Source: Canibacter zhuwentaonis (GTDB lineage: Bacteria > Actinomycetota > Actinomycetes > Actinomycetales > Microbacteriaceae). From it: DNA of 64,000 nucleotides. The notes under the pieces are model-generated. The model was not told where the DNA came from. It ran no database searches and worked only from the letters and a program-made list of their open reading frames with translations. Made by a program: the position numbers and the translations under genes. The DNA lies in assembly GCF_018531145.1 (NCBI RefSeq), contig NZ_JAHDSZ010000005.1, positions 53,351 through 117,350 on the forward strand, given 5' to 3'. This document shows, piece by piece, positions 35,453-43,841 of this stretch; positions within the stretch are counted from its first letter, which is position 1, and each line of letters begins with the position of its first letter.

Positions 35453-36394
35453 ATGGGATTCTTAGGTGGCGGTTTGCTTGTGTTGCTGGCGGTTGTGCTG
35501 TGGGGTGCGGTTTTGATTCCGGGTCTTGCGCGAGGGCGCGAAGCAAGCGTTGCTGCCAGAGAAGCCGAGAAGCTGCGGCGCAGCATGGAGCGGCTGGAAA
35601 CGGTCACGGTTGCGATCGCTGAAGATGAGCGAGTGCAGTCGGCAAAAGAAGCCCTGCACCGCGAGAAGCAGTTGCAGCAGCGCAAACGGGCGGCTCAGGC
35701 TCAGCTGCGAGCCGAACAGTTGCGAGCGGATGCGGAGCGTAAGGTCGCCGAAATTAGCGTGAAACAGGCGGCGCGGTTGCGCAGTGCGAAGATCCGCGCG
35801 GCTAAAATGCAGGGATTGTTGGTGCGGCGCGTGCGGTTGGTCGTGGCTGCGTTGGGCGCTGCCGGGCTGGTTGCGGTGCTGCTCGGTGTGGGCGTGGCAA
35901 TTGCGGGCAGCGGATTTTTGGTGGTGGGCATCGGTGCGGGCGTTGCGGTTGTGGCGTTCGGGGTGCTGCTCGCGATTGCTCCGGGGCGAGCCGTGCAGCA
36001 GGTTGAGCAGCAGCAAGCGACAACCAAGGTCGCGGTTGAGCAGCAGCTGTTACATGAAACAGTGCCTGTTGCGGTTGTGGATGATTCCGCGGTGAAATAC
36101 GCGGCAGCACAGAAAGCGGCTGCAGAGCGGATCGCAAAAGCGCGTGCGGAACAATTGGCGCGCGCTAAGAAGCCCGTGCCTAAGGTTAATCAGACAGACT
36201 CGATTCTTTTGAAAGAGCGGTCGGAACGGGATTTTCCGCCCGCACGAAGCGCATCAGCGCAGGGCGGAGAGTTGCGCGATTTGCATGGCCACGAGTTGCG
36301 TTCCCGGCTGAGTCGAATTGGTGTTGTTGCGGACGGCGAAACTAAAAAAGTTGATCTTGACGCGGCTTTGCGCCGGCGGCGTAACGCGGCATAG
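35453..36394 (+). CDS. GlpR/SepX-like membrane protein (probable divisome factor)
   Basis: 313 aa. N-terminal transmembrane helix (LLVLLAVVLWGAVLIPGL) followed by a basic coiled stretch (AAREAEKLRRSMERLE), then two adjacent helices at about residues 128-172 and a long basic cytoplasmic tail. This layout and the location after galU match GlpR of corynebacteria and mycobacteria (SepX in Streptomyces), which supports FtsZ-dependent division. The partner genes glp (moeA-like) and rimJ that usually lie between galU and glpR are absent. Assignment is from topology and synteny. CATAAT at 35436-35441 is a candidate -10 just upstream; no Shine-Dalgarno. Confidence 0.6.
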   Translation: MGFLGGGLLVLLAVVLWGAVLIPGLARGREASVAAREAEKLRRSMERLETVTVAIAEDERVQSAKEALHREKQLQQRKRAAQAQLRAEQLRADAERKVAEISVKQAARLRSAKIRAAKMQGLLVRRVRLVVAALGAAGLVAVLLGVGVAIAGSGFLVVGIGAGVAVVAFGVLLAIAPGRAVQQVEQQQATTKVAVEQQLLHETVPVAVVDDSAVKYAAAQKAAAERIAKARAEQLARAKKPVPKVNQTDSILLKERSERDFPPARSASAQGGELRDLHGHELRSRLSRIGVVADGETKKVDLDAALRRRRNAA

Positions 36395-36520
36395 GGGGCT
36401 TTTGCCGGGTGGGATGCTGGCGCTTTAGGGGGCTGAGCGCGGCGCTAAAGTTAGATAGAATCCTGCCATTTTGGCGGAGTAGAATAATTATTACTGACAG
36501 CGCCGGGCTGTATAGTTAAT

Positions 36521-38374
36521 ATGATTGGGCAAATGTTTATTGCCGGAGTGAATCGGGAAATAAAAATAGGGATAGTTGGTTTGGCAGAAAACAATAAAAA
36601 TGCGGATAAGAATGGTCGCGCACGCAGAAGTGAGCGTCAAGACAGAGATTTTGGACGTAAGAATAGCGAATTTGACCGTGCGCGCGGTGCGCGTAGCGGC
36701 GGTGACGACAGGCGCGGCGCGCGTAGTGGCGGTTGGCGTGATGATCGGGGGCGTGATGACCGCCGCGGTGACTGGAACGGTGAGCGGCGCGATGACCGCG
36801 GGCGTGGTTTCCATGGCGGCGATAACCAGCGCGGTGGTTGGCGTAATGGTCGCGGTGGTGATGAGCGGCGCGGTCGTGAAGGCGGTTTTAGAAGCAATAA
36901 CCAGCGCGGTGAGCGCAGTGGCGGGCGTGGTTTTGAACGTAGCGGCGAGCGCAGATTTGTGTACAATGATCGCGATTTTCGGCGTAACAGTGGCGGGCGC
37001 GATTTTGGACGTGGTGAGCGTGACTTCAAACATGATGATCGTGGTGTGAGCCGCGATAATAGAGGATTCCGAGGCAACGAGCGGCGAGATGATAGTTTCC
37101 GACGAGATCGGGGCTTTAATCGGGACGATCGTGGTTTTGGCGGGCGTGACTTTGATCGTGGATACCGTGGTTTTGAGAGGCGTGACCTTGATTTTAGGCG
37201 CGACGATAGCGAACGTCGTGATGATCGCGGCTTTAAGCGAAACAATCGAGAACATAATGATCGTGACTTTAAACGCAGAGACGACCGCAGCTTTAAGCGT
37301 CGCAACGATCGCGGTGATAGCAGCGGTCGCGGCGTGGGTTCGCGCGACTCTTACGGCAGAGGCGGCACAAGGGGCGCAGGTCGCAGTGATCGCGGCGGCG
37401 TTGCACGCGAATTTACCGAAACAGAACGAATCGCGCACGAGCTGCGCCCGGTGCGAGAGCGGCACAATGATCCGCTAATCCCGTCGAGTGTGACCATAAA
37501 AGATCTGGCACCTGCGGCACGCAACCAGCTGAAAACGCTTGAAAAAGAAAACGCAGAGCTGGTCGGGCGGCATCTGGCGATGGTTGCTGAGCTGATCGAC
37601 ATTGACCCGGAAACTGCGCACCAGCACGCAATATCGGCGGTGCGGCGCGCGGGCAGAATTCCGGTGGCGCGTGAAACTCTCGCGATGACTGCATACCGGC
37701 TGCATGATTTTGCGCTCGCGTTGCGCGAGTTTCACACATATACGCGCCTGAGCGGCGGCTTTGAGCATATCGGCATGATGGTCGATTGTGAGCGCGGGCT
37801 GGATCGCCCGGAGCGTGGGGTAGAGCTGGCGGCGATTGTTGACACGGACAAGCTCGGATCTGGTGACAAGGTGCGGCTTGCTATTGCGCTGTCCGGAGCC
37901 TACCTGGATATGCAGAAGCCGGATCTGGCGCGCGCCGAGCTTGAAACGCTCGAGTTCAGCAACGAGCGAGCCTATGATTACAGCCCGGAACTGTTTCGCG
38001 CGTATGCGTTGGTGCTGGAGGAGACCGGCGAGCCTGTGAAAGCGGCGGAGTGGTTGCGCGACGCGGATCGTGCCGCGGCAGCCCTGGTGGATCATACCGG
38101 CGGCGATCAGCTAGTGGTATTTGACTCCATGGCGAGCCGTGAGGAGCTTGAAGAAACGGGTGTTTTAGCGGAACTGCGGGCGGAAGTGGATGCCGTGCGT
38201 ATGGCTAAAGAAGCCGCAGAAGCGGTCGTTGCTGAGGCAGAGGAAGCAGCCGCTGAGGCGGATACTGCGACGGATGCTGAGCCTGATGAAACTGAGCCTG
38301 ATGAAACTGAGACTGATGAAGCTGAGACTGTTGCGGTGGATGCTGAGCAAGCTGAGAGCGAAGCGGGGAATTAA
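36521..38374 (+). CDS. Arg/Asp/Gly-rich disordered protein with C-terminal TPR-like domain
   Basis: 617 aa in three parts. About residues 20-295 are almost only Arg, Asp, Gly, Phe, Asn and Ser with repeated DDRGF, RRDD and GGRDF motifs: an intrinsically disordered RGG-like region. About 296-560 are alpha-helical, TPR-like, resembling the conserved actinobacterial protein upstream of the HAD/tlyA/nadK/recN genes. The last 60 residues are very acidic with repeated DETE. Start uncertain: ATG 36521 has no ribosome site, and TTG 36581 (LAENNKNADKN) with AGGGAT upstream is a good alternative. RNA binding or condensate formation is inferred from composition. Confidence 0.75.
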   Translation: MIGQMFIAGVNREIKIGIVGLAENNKNADKNGRARRSERQDRDFGRKNSEFDRARGARSGGDDRRGARSGGWRDDRGRDDRRGDWNGERRDDRGRGFHGGDNQRGGWRNGRGGDERRGREGGFRSNNQRGERSGGRGFERSGERRFVYNDRDFRRNSGGRDFGRGERDFKHDDRGVSRDNRGFRGNERRDDSFRRDRGFNRDDRGFGGRDFDRGYRGFERRDLDFRRDDSERRDDRGFKRNNREHNDRDFKRRDDRSFKRRNDRGDSSGRGVGSRDSYGRGGTRGAGRSDRGGVAREFTETERIAHELRPVRERHNDPLIPSSVTIKDLAPAARNQLKTLEKENAELVGRHLAMVAELIDIDPETAHQHAISAVRRAGRIPVARETLAMTAYRLHDFALALREFHTYTRLSGGFEHIGMMVDCERGLDRPERGVELAAIVDTDKLGSGDKVRLAIALSGAYLDMQKPDLARAELETLEFSNERAYDYSPELFRAYALVLEETGEPVKAAEWLRDADRAAAALVDHTGGDQLVVFDSMASREELEETGVLAELRAEVDAVRMAKEAAEAVVAEAEEAAAEADTATDAEPDETEPDETETDEAETVAVDAEQAESEAGN

Positions 38375-38377
38375 CAA

Positions 38378-39421
38378 GTGGCGCTTTTTAGGAAAGCAAA
38401 AAATACGCCGCTTGACGGTGTCGAGGCGCTGATTGCTGATCTTGACGGTGTTGTTTATCGCGGGCATCTTGAAATCCCCGGCGCAGTTGTGCACCTTAAC
38501 CGCGCCGCTGAACGGATGCGGGTGGGGTATCTCACAAACAACGCCGCCCGCACAGACGAGCAGGTCGCGGCGCAACTGACGAGCTTTGGGCTGCGTATCA
38601 CACCCCAAGACGTTGTCACCAGCCCGCAGGCGGCGGTGCAAATTTTGCGCGACACGGTGCCCGATGGAGCGCTCGTTTTTGTTGTTGGAGGCGAAGGCCT
38701 AAGCAATGAACTTGACAAAGCCGGTTACCGGGTGACACGATCCGCCGCAGATAAACCTGACGTGGTCGTGCAGGGCTTCGCACAAGACGTGGGCTGGCGT
38801 GAGCTTGCCGAGGCGTCTTTTGCGCTCGCCGAAAAGCCCGGTGAGCCGCTGATTCCGTGGATCGCAACCAACACCGACTGGACAATTCCCGTGCCGCGCG
38901 GCACCGCGCCGGGCAATGGCTCGTTGGTTTCTGCCGTGCACAACGCGGTGCAGCGACTGCCGCGGTTTGCCGGCAAACCCGAGCTTGCGATATACCAGAC
39001 CGCGTTTGCGCGGTTCGGGGTGAAGCCGGGCGCAGCTTTGATGGTCGGCGACAGGCTCGACACCGACATTAAGGGCGCGAAAAATGCGGGCATGAAGGCC
39101 CTGCACGTTTTAACGGGAGTGGATCGCCCGAAGCAGCTGCTGGCTGCATCCGCTGATATGCGTCCCGATTATATTGTGGCGGATCTTGGTCAGCTGTACG
39201 AGCCGTACCCGGAAACTGTGATTGCGCGTGACAGCGCTGTGCGGGTTGGGGGTGCGAAGGTGAGAGTCACCGGGCAGGATGTGGAGATTCTGCAAGAGGG
39301 GTCGAGCCCGCTCGATCTGTTGCGCGCCGGATGCCAGGCGATATACCGTTCGGGGCTTGCTGTTTACGGTTTGCGCGTGCCTGAAATACTGGTTGCAGAT
39401 TACTGGCGCGCTGCAGAGTAG
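38378..39421 (+). CDS. HAD-family hydrolase, NagD-like
   Basis: 347 aa, HAD subfamily IIA. Motif I is IADLDGVVYRG at about residues 15-25 (nucleophile Asp and second Asp), motif II lies in VGYLTNNAARTDEQVA, and motifs III/IV in MVGDRLDTDIKGAKNAGMKALHVLTGV. Likely a phosphatase acting on small phosphorylated metabolites, possibly glycerol-phosphate- or nucleotide-like; the substrate is unknown. The gene starts at GTG, 4 bases after the preceding stop, in the conserved order TPR-HAD-tlyA. Confidence 0.88.
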   Translation: MALFRKAKNTPLDGVEALIADLDGVVYRGHLEIPGAVVHLNRAAERMRVGYLTNNAARTDEQVAAQLTSFGLRITPQDVVTSPQAAVQILRDTVPDGALVFVVGGEGLSNELDKAGYRVTRSAADKPDVVVQGFAQDVGWRELAEASFALAEKPGEPLIPWIATNTDWTIPVPRGTAPGNGSLVSAVHNAVQRLPRFAGKPELAIYQTAFARFGVKPGAALMVGDRLDTDIKGAKNAGMKALHVLTGVDRPKQLLAASADMRPDYIVADLGQLYEPYPETVIARDSAVRVGGAKVRVTGQDVEILQEGSSPLDLLRAGCQAIYRSGLAVYGLRVPEILVADYWRAAE

Positions 39422-39619
39422 CGGGTTTGCACGGTTGCGCTGCTGCCTGGTGCGGTTGTATAGGATGGCTGCTTGCAACAGTTGTGTGGCGCGGGTAGGT
39501 TGCGCAGCTTGTTGCTGGGTGTTTTCACCGTGGAGTAATTTTTTGCGCGACTAGACTGCTGACTAAATGCCTTCGGCAATGTGAGGCTCTGATCTAGCGC
39601 GGTAAACACCGAGGCGTGG

Positions 39620-39874
39620 TTATTTAAGAGATGTTTTATCGCGTGCTGGAATGAACATGAAAATCAGCATGAATGCGATTATGTCGAGGGCTATTCCGCC
39701 GCTGAACATGAGCATTGCGGCGGTGTCGTCGTATGAAAATGCCGCGCTCATTATGTAGAAGCCCGCGACAATCATAGCGATAGACAGGAACGAGAAAAAT
39801 ATTGTGCCAATAGACGGAGCGGGTCGAGAGCTTGGTTGGAAAAGATCGTTATCACGTTTTTGAGCTGCAGACAC
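39620..39874 (-). CDS. Small two-helix membrane protein
   Basis: 84 aa, reverse strand. A polar N-terminus (about 22 residues) is followed by two membrane helices (TIFFSFLSIAMIVAGFYIMSAA and LMFSGGIALDIIAFMLIFMFI) and a short basic end. The GTG start is preceded by ACGGAGGATACT, a strong ribosome site. I recognise no family. It interrupts the otherwise plus-strand run between the HAD and tlyA genes. Confidence 0.65.
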   Translation of the reverse strand: MSAAQKRDNDLFQPSSRPAPSIGTIFFSFLSIAMIVAGFYIMSAAFSYDDTAAMLMFSGGIALDIIAFMLIFMFIPARDKTSLK

Positions 39875-40010
39875 AGTATCCTCCGTTACAGAATATAGAA
39901 ATCGAGATTCTATTCAATAATACCAGCTTAAGTTGTTCGCGGCTGCGGCGGGGATTGACACGGCTCGAGGGTGCGCGAATGAGGTTATTGCGGATATCGC
40001 GGGTGTTGTG

Positions 40011-40046
40011 GGAGCTGTAGGAGCTGCGGGAGTTGCGGGAGCTGGT
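40011..40046 (+). repeat. 9-bp tandem repeat (GGAGCTGCG type)
   Basis: Four imperfect units (GGAGCTGTA, GGAGCTGCG, GGAGTTGCG, GGAGCTGGT) in the 313-base gap between the small membrane protein and tlyA. The gap otherwise carries the upstream region of the minus-strand gene and the tlyA promoter; no gene is supported. Confidence 0.75.
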
Positions 40047-40175
40047 GGTGCGAGCGGATAGCGTCTCCGGTGTGTATTCATGTGCTGGGTGCAGTGCTTG
40101 CGGTGGAATTTTAGCCTGTGACAAACTTAATGAACCGGGTGCTGTGGATAAAAATATAGTGTCCTGCCGACTTGG

Positions 40176-40181
40176 TAGAGT
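40176..40181 (+). promoter_or_regulatory. Candidate -10 of a leaderless tlyA transcript
   Basis: TAGAGT ends 6 bases before the tlyA ATG at 40188 and no Shine-Dalgarno is present. The spacing matches that at tilS, uppS and the first PH-domain gene. A convincing -35 is not visible. Confidence 0.35.
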
Positions 40182-40187
40182 AGCAGC

Positions 40188-41189
40188 ATGAATCAGAAAC
40201 AGACTTTACCGCGTGCCCGGGCCGCTGCGAGTTGCGCACGCTCGCCCGGGCGGAAGCAAACTCCTGAGTCGGTGGGGCAGCTGATGCCCGTGGATGTTTT
40301 TGTTGTTGCGCAAGGGCTGATGCCTACGCAGGGACTAGCGCACGAACCGGCGCAGGAGTCGGTGCGCTGTGCGGTGTGGGGTGATCCGCCACTGCGACTT
40401 GATCTTGCGCTCACTGTGCTGGGGTTTGTCAGCACGCGAAACGGCGCGCAAAAACTGATCGCCGCGGAGGCGGTCGCGGTAAACGGCAAAACAATGCAAA
40501 AACCGGCGCTTAAAGTGAACCCGGGCGACGCTGTCGAAGTGCTGCATGGCAACTGGTATGTGAGCCGCGCCGCCCACAAGCTCGCCGCAGGATTGCAGGC
40601 GTTCGAGGTTAGTGCGGCGGGCAAAATTGCGCTTGATCTGGGCGCTTCAACGGGTGGATTCACACAGGTTCTTTTAGAACATCAGGCGCGCGCGGTGGTT
40701 GCGCTCGATGTGGGCAGCGGGCAGCTTGTGCCTGAGTTGCGGGCGGATCCGCGAGTGCATGTGGTGGAAAACTTCAACGCGCGCTATTTAAGCACCGATG
40801 CTCTGCGCGAGCTTGTCGGGGCAGAGCTCGCCACCCCCGAGCTGGTTGTTGGCGATCTGTCTTTCATTTCGCTAACGCTTATTTTGCCCGCGATCGCGTC
40901 GCTGGCAGCTCCCGGGGCGGATGCTGTGCTGCTGATTAAACCGCAGTTTGAGGTTGGCAGAGAGCGGGTTAAAGGCGGCATTGTGAAATCCGCGCAAAAC
41001 AGGCTCGACGCGGTAAACCGCGTTTGCGAATGCGCGCTCGAGCACGGCTTGATACCGCGGCAGATTGTGCAGAGTCCGCTCGCGGGAACTCACGGCAATG
41101 TTGAATACCTTGTGTATTTTGCGTCCGATACTCAGTATGATCGGGCACAATGGGATAGGCGGCTTAGCGCAGTGGTTACACTGGATTAG
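40188..41189 (+). CDS. tlyA: TlyA-type rRNA methyltransferase (hemolysin A family)
   Basis: SAM-dependent 2'-O-methyltransferase that in mycobacteria modifies 16S and 23S rRNA. 333 aa, against about 270 in the family. An S4 domain (LRLDLALTVLGFVSTRNGAQKLIAAEAVAVNG) begins near residue 68 and is followed by the FtsJ-like domain with ALDLGASTGGFTQVLLEH, VVGDLSFISLTLILPA and LLIKPQFEVGRERV. The first 66 residues are a low-complexity extension absent from relatives. A start inside this extension is possible, but the -10 directly before ATG 40188 supports the long form. Neighbours nadK and recN follow immediately. Confidence 0.92.
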   Translation: MNQKQTLPRARAAASCARSPGRKQTPESVGQLMPVDVFVVAQGLMPTQGLAHEPAQESVRCAVWGDPPLRLDLALTVLGFVSTRNGAQKLIAAEAVAVNGKTMQKPALKVNPGDAVEVLHGNWYVSRAAHKLAAGLQAFEVSAAGKIALDLGASTGGFTQVLLEHQARAVVALDVGSGQLVPELRADPRVHVVENFNARYLSTDALRELVGAELATPELVVGDLSFISLTLILPAIASLAAPGADAVLLIKPQFEVGRERVKGGIVKSAQNRLDAVNRVCECALEHGLIPRQIVQSPLAGTHGNVEYLVYFASDTQYDRAQWDRRLSAVVTLD

Positions 41190-41198
41190 GGGGTGTTG

Positions 41199-42113
41199 GT
41201 GAGCGCACATAAATCACGCAAGATACTTGTTATTTCGCATATTGAGCGGGCGGAAGCGATAGCCGCGACCTGTGAGACGGTGAGCGCGCTGGTAGCTCAC
41301 CATGTTGTGCCCGTGATGGTGGCTGCGGATAGAGATGCTTTTGCGCCGCACATCGCAACCTCGCAGATTGCCGTGCTGGGTGCTGATGTGCAGCTTGCCG
41401 AGCTTGAAATTGCGATTGTTTTAGGCGGTGACGGCACTATTTTGCGCGCCGCAGAGCTGGTGCACGATTCGCACTGCCCAGTTGTCGGGGTTAATCTGGG
41501 GCACGTTGGGTTTTTGGCGGAAAAAGAACACCGCGATTTAACCGAGACGCTCGAGCTTGTGCTGCAGCGAGACTACAGGGTTGAAAAGCGCAAACTGCTT
41601 GAGGTTAAAGTTTTTGACGGGGCGGATGTTGTGCACGAAACATTCGCTGTAAACGAAGCTACCGTTGAAAAAACGGTGCGCATGATTGAGGTTGCGATTG
41701 GGGTTGATGACCGTCCGTTATTGGCTTTTGGATGTGACGGGGTTGTTATGGCAACCGCCACGGGCTCTACTGCGTACGCTTTTTCTGCGGGCGGGCCGGT
41801 CGTTTGGCCGAGCGTTGACGCGATGCTGCTTGTGCCCATAGCGGCACATGCGCTGTTTAACCGTCCGCTTGTTGTAGGCCCTGAGCAGGTGCTTGAAGCG
41901 CAGCTGCTACCAAACACTCTTGCTCCTGCGCAGCTGTGGTGTGACGGCAGGCGCAAATATGAGCTTGTCCCGGGGCAGCGCGTGGCTGTGCGCAGATCCG
42001 CTCAAACACTGCAGTTAGCACGCTTACACGAGGGCGTTTTCACAGACCGCTTGGTGAACAAATTCAAGCTTCCGATTGAGAGTTGGCGACAAACAGGACA
42101 GGAGCGCGGATGA
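41199..42113 (+). CDS. nadK: NAD kinase
   Basis: Phosphorylates NAD+ to NADP+ with ATP or polyphosphate. 304 aa. The hallmark GGDGT motif is in IVLGGDGTILRAAELV (about residues 71-86), with GVNLGHVGFLAEKEHRDL, the VNEATVEK segment and TATGSTAYAFSAGGPVVWP as further signatures. I use GTG 41199 because AGGGGG (41188-41193) lies at the right distance; the frame is open two codons further. Its TGA overlaps the ATG of recN. Confidence 0.95.
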   Translation: MSAHKSRKILVISHIERAEAIAATCETVSALVAHHVVPVMVAADRDAFAPHIATSQIAVLGADVQLAELEIAIVLGGDGTILRAAELVHDSHCPVVGVNLGHVGFLAEKEHRDLTETLELVLQRDYRVEKRKLLEVKVFDGADVVHETFAVNEATVEKTVRMIEVAIGVDDRPLLAFGCDGVVMATATGSTAYAFSAGGPVVWPSVDAMLLVPIAAHALFNRPLVVGPEQVLEAQLLPNTLAPAQLWCDGRRKYELVPGQRVAVRRSAQTLQLARLHEGVFTDRLVNKFKLPIESWRQTGQERG

Positions 42114-43813
42114 TTTCTGAACTTAATATTAAAGACCTCGGGGTGATTGCAAACAGCACGATTGCGCTGGGTTCGGGTTTTACCGCGATTACCGGCGAAA
42201 CCGGCGCGGGCAAAACTATGATCGTAACCGCTCTGGGGCTGCTAATGGGGGAGCGCAGTGATGCTGCGCTTGTGCGAGAGGGTGCGTCGCAGGCGCGGAT
42301 AACCGGCATAATAGAGACAGTCAAGTCGCAAGTTTTAGATATTGTTGACGAGGTTGGCGGCGAAACCGAAGAGGGGGAGCTGCTAATCACCCGCACTGTA
42401 AACGTGGATAGCGTAAGCCGTGCGGGAGTTGGCGGGGCGCGATGTCCTGTGCGAGTGCTGAGCAGGCTCGCATCTGAGATATTCTGCGTGCACGGGCAGA
42501 ATGATCAGCTGCGGTTAAGAACCCAGCACGAGCAGCGTGAAACCCTTGACCGGTTTGGGGGCGCGGCGGTATCCGCCGCCCGCGCTGCTTATGAGAGCGT
42601 GTACACGCGACGGCTTGAGCTGGAGCGCGAGCACACTAACATCACCGAAAACAGGGAGCAACGGCGGCAACAGGCTGAGCAGCTGCGGCGCGCTGTTGAA
42701 GATATTAGTCTGGTTGATCCGCAGCCTGATGAAATTGAGCTGTTGCGTGCGCGGATAGAGAAACTTGGCAATTTAGAGTCTTTGCGGGCAAATCTCGCGC
42801 GGGCGGTAAATGTGCTCGCCGCTGAGGGAAGTGACGCGACACAGTGTGACGCGCAGATGCTGATAGGGCAGGCCGCGCAGGCCGCGCAGGATGCGGCGAG
42901 CGTTGATAAAACCCTGAGCGACGCTGTCGAGCAGCTGCAGGATATTGCAACGCGCCTGCAGGATGTCACAGCGGATCTTGTGCGCTACAGCGACGATCTT
43001 GAAGGCGGCAGCGAAGCGGAACTCGAGCAGGCGCAACAGCGGATTGCAGAGCTAACCCGGCTCGAACGCGTCTACGGAACATCACTGCAGGGCTTGTGGG
43101 AGTATCACGATATTGCAGCCGAGCGCCTCAGCGTGTTTAGCGATGACGACACCCGGCTGCAGGAAATTACGGCAGAGCTAGAAGAGCTGCGTAGCAGGCA
43201 AACAGAGGCGGCAGCAAAGCTCACTGAGCTGCGGCAGGCGGCGGCAGCTGTGCTGGGAGAGCGTGTTACCGCCGAGCTTGCGGCGTTGGCGCTTTCTGAC
43301 AGCAGCTTTCTAGTTGAGATCAGATCGCAAGAGCCGACGATTACAGGAGCGGATGAGATCGCGTTTATGCTGATTCCGTACACGGGAGCTGCGCCGAAAC
43401 CGCTTTCAAAAACCGCGTCGGGTGGTGAGCTATCACGAATTATGCTCGCGCTTGAGGTTGTGCTCGCCGGAAGCGATCCGGTGCCGACCTTTGTTTTTGA
43501 CGAAATCGATGCGGGAATTGGTGGCGCGGCGGCTATTGAAGTTGGTAAAAGGCTTGCCAAGCTGGCGCAGAGCGCGCAGGTTATTGTGGTCACCCACCTG
43601 GCGCAGGTTGCGGCTTTTGCGGATAACCACCTGAGCATTACCAAAGACGCGAGCGGCGGATTCACGCAGTCGAGTTGTAAACAGCTCAGCGGGGATGCGC
43701 GCCTGGCTGAAACCGCGCGGCTGTTGTCTGGGCTGAGTGACTCTGAGAGCGCTCTGCAACACGCCGCCGAACTTGTTGCAATGGGAAGGGCTGAACTTAA
43801 AAATTACCGCTAG
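42110..43813 (+). CDS. recN: DNA repair protein RecN
   Basis: SMC-like ATPase in double-strand break repair. 567 aa. Walker A GETGAGKTMIVTALGLLMGE at residues 32-51, long coiled-coil arms rich in Glu, Arg and Gln (about 150-380), ABC signature KTASGGELSRIMLALEVVL and Walker B TFVFDEIDAGIGGAAA. Start ATG overlaps the nadK stop, as in most actinobacteria; the 9-codon upstream extension is rejected. Confidence 0.95.
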   Translation: MISELNIKDLGVIANSTIALGSGFTAITGETGAGKTMIVTALGLLMGERSDAALVREGASQARITGIIETVKSQVLDIVDEVGGETEEGELLITRTVNVDSVSRAGVGGARCPVRVLSRLASEIFCVHGQNDQLRLRTQHEQRETLDRFGGAAVSAARAAYESVYTRRLELEREHTNITENREQRRQQAEQLRRAVEDISLVDPQPDEIELLRARIEKLGNLESLRANLARAVNVLAAEGSDATQCDAQMLIGQAAQAAQDAASVDKTLSDAVEQLQDIATRLQDVTADLVRYSDDLEGGSEAELEQAQQRIAELTRLERVYGTSLQGLWEYHDIAAERLSVFSDDDTRLQEITAELEELRSRQTEAAAKLTELRQAAAAVLGERVTAELAALALSDSSFLVEIRSQEPTITGADEIAFMLIPYTGAAPKPLSKTASGGELSRIMLALEVVLAGSDPVPTFVFDEIDAGIGGAAAIEVGKRLAKLAQSAQVIVVTHLAQVAAFADNHLSITKDASGGFTQSSCKQLSGDARLAETARLLSGLSDSESALQHAAELVAMGRAELKNYR

Positions 43814-43841
43814 TTAAATGGTGGGATAATGTTAAAATAAC

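Noticed and set aside
36491..37465. A 324-codon open frame on the minus strand, and a 222-codon and a 157-codon frame in other frames, over the Arg/Asp/Gly-rich gene
   Set aside because: They arise because the GAT/CGC/GGT-type codon repeats of the sense gene avoid stops in other frames. Their translations are monotonous (Thr/Ile/Ala/Val or Arg/Ser/Pro) with no ribosome site or family match.
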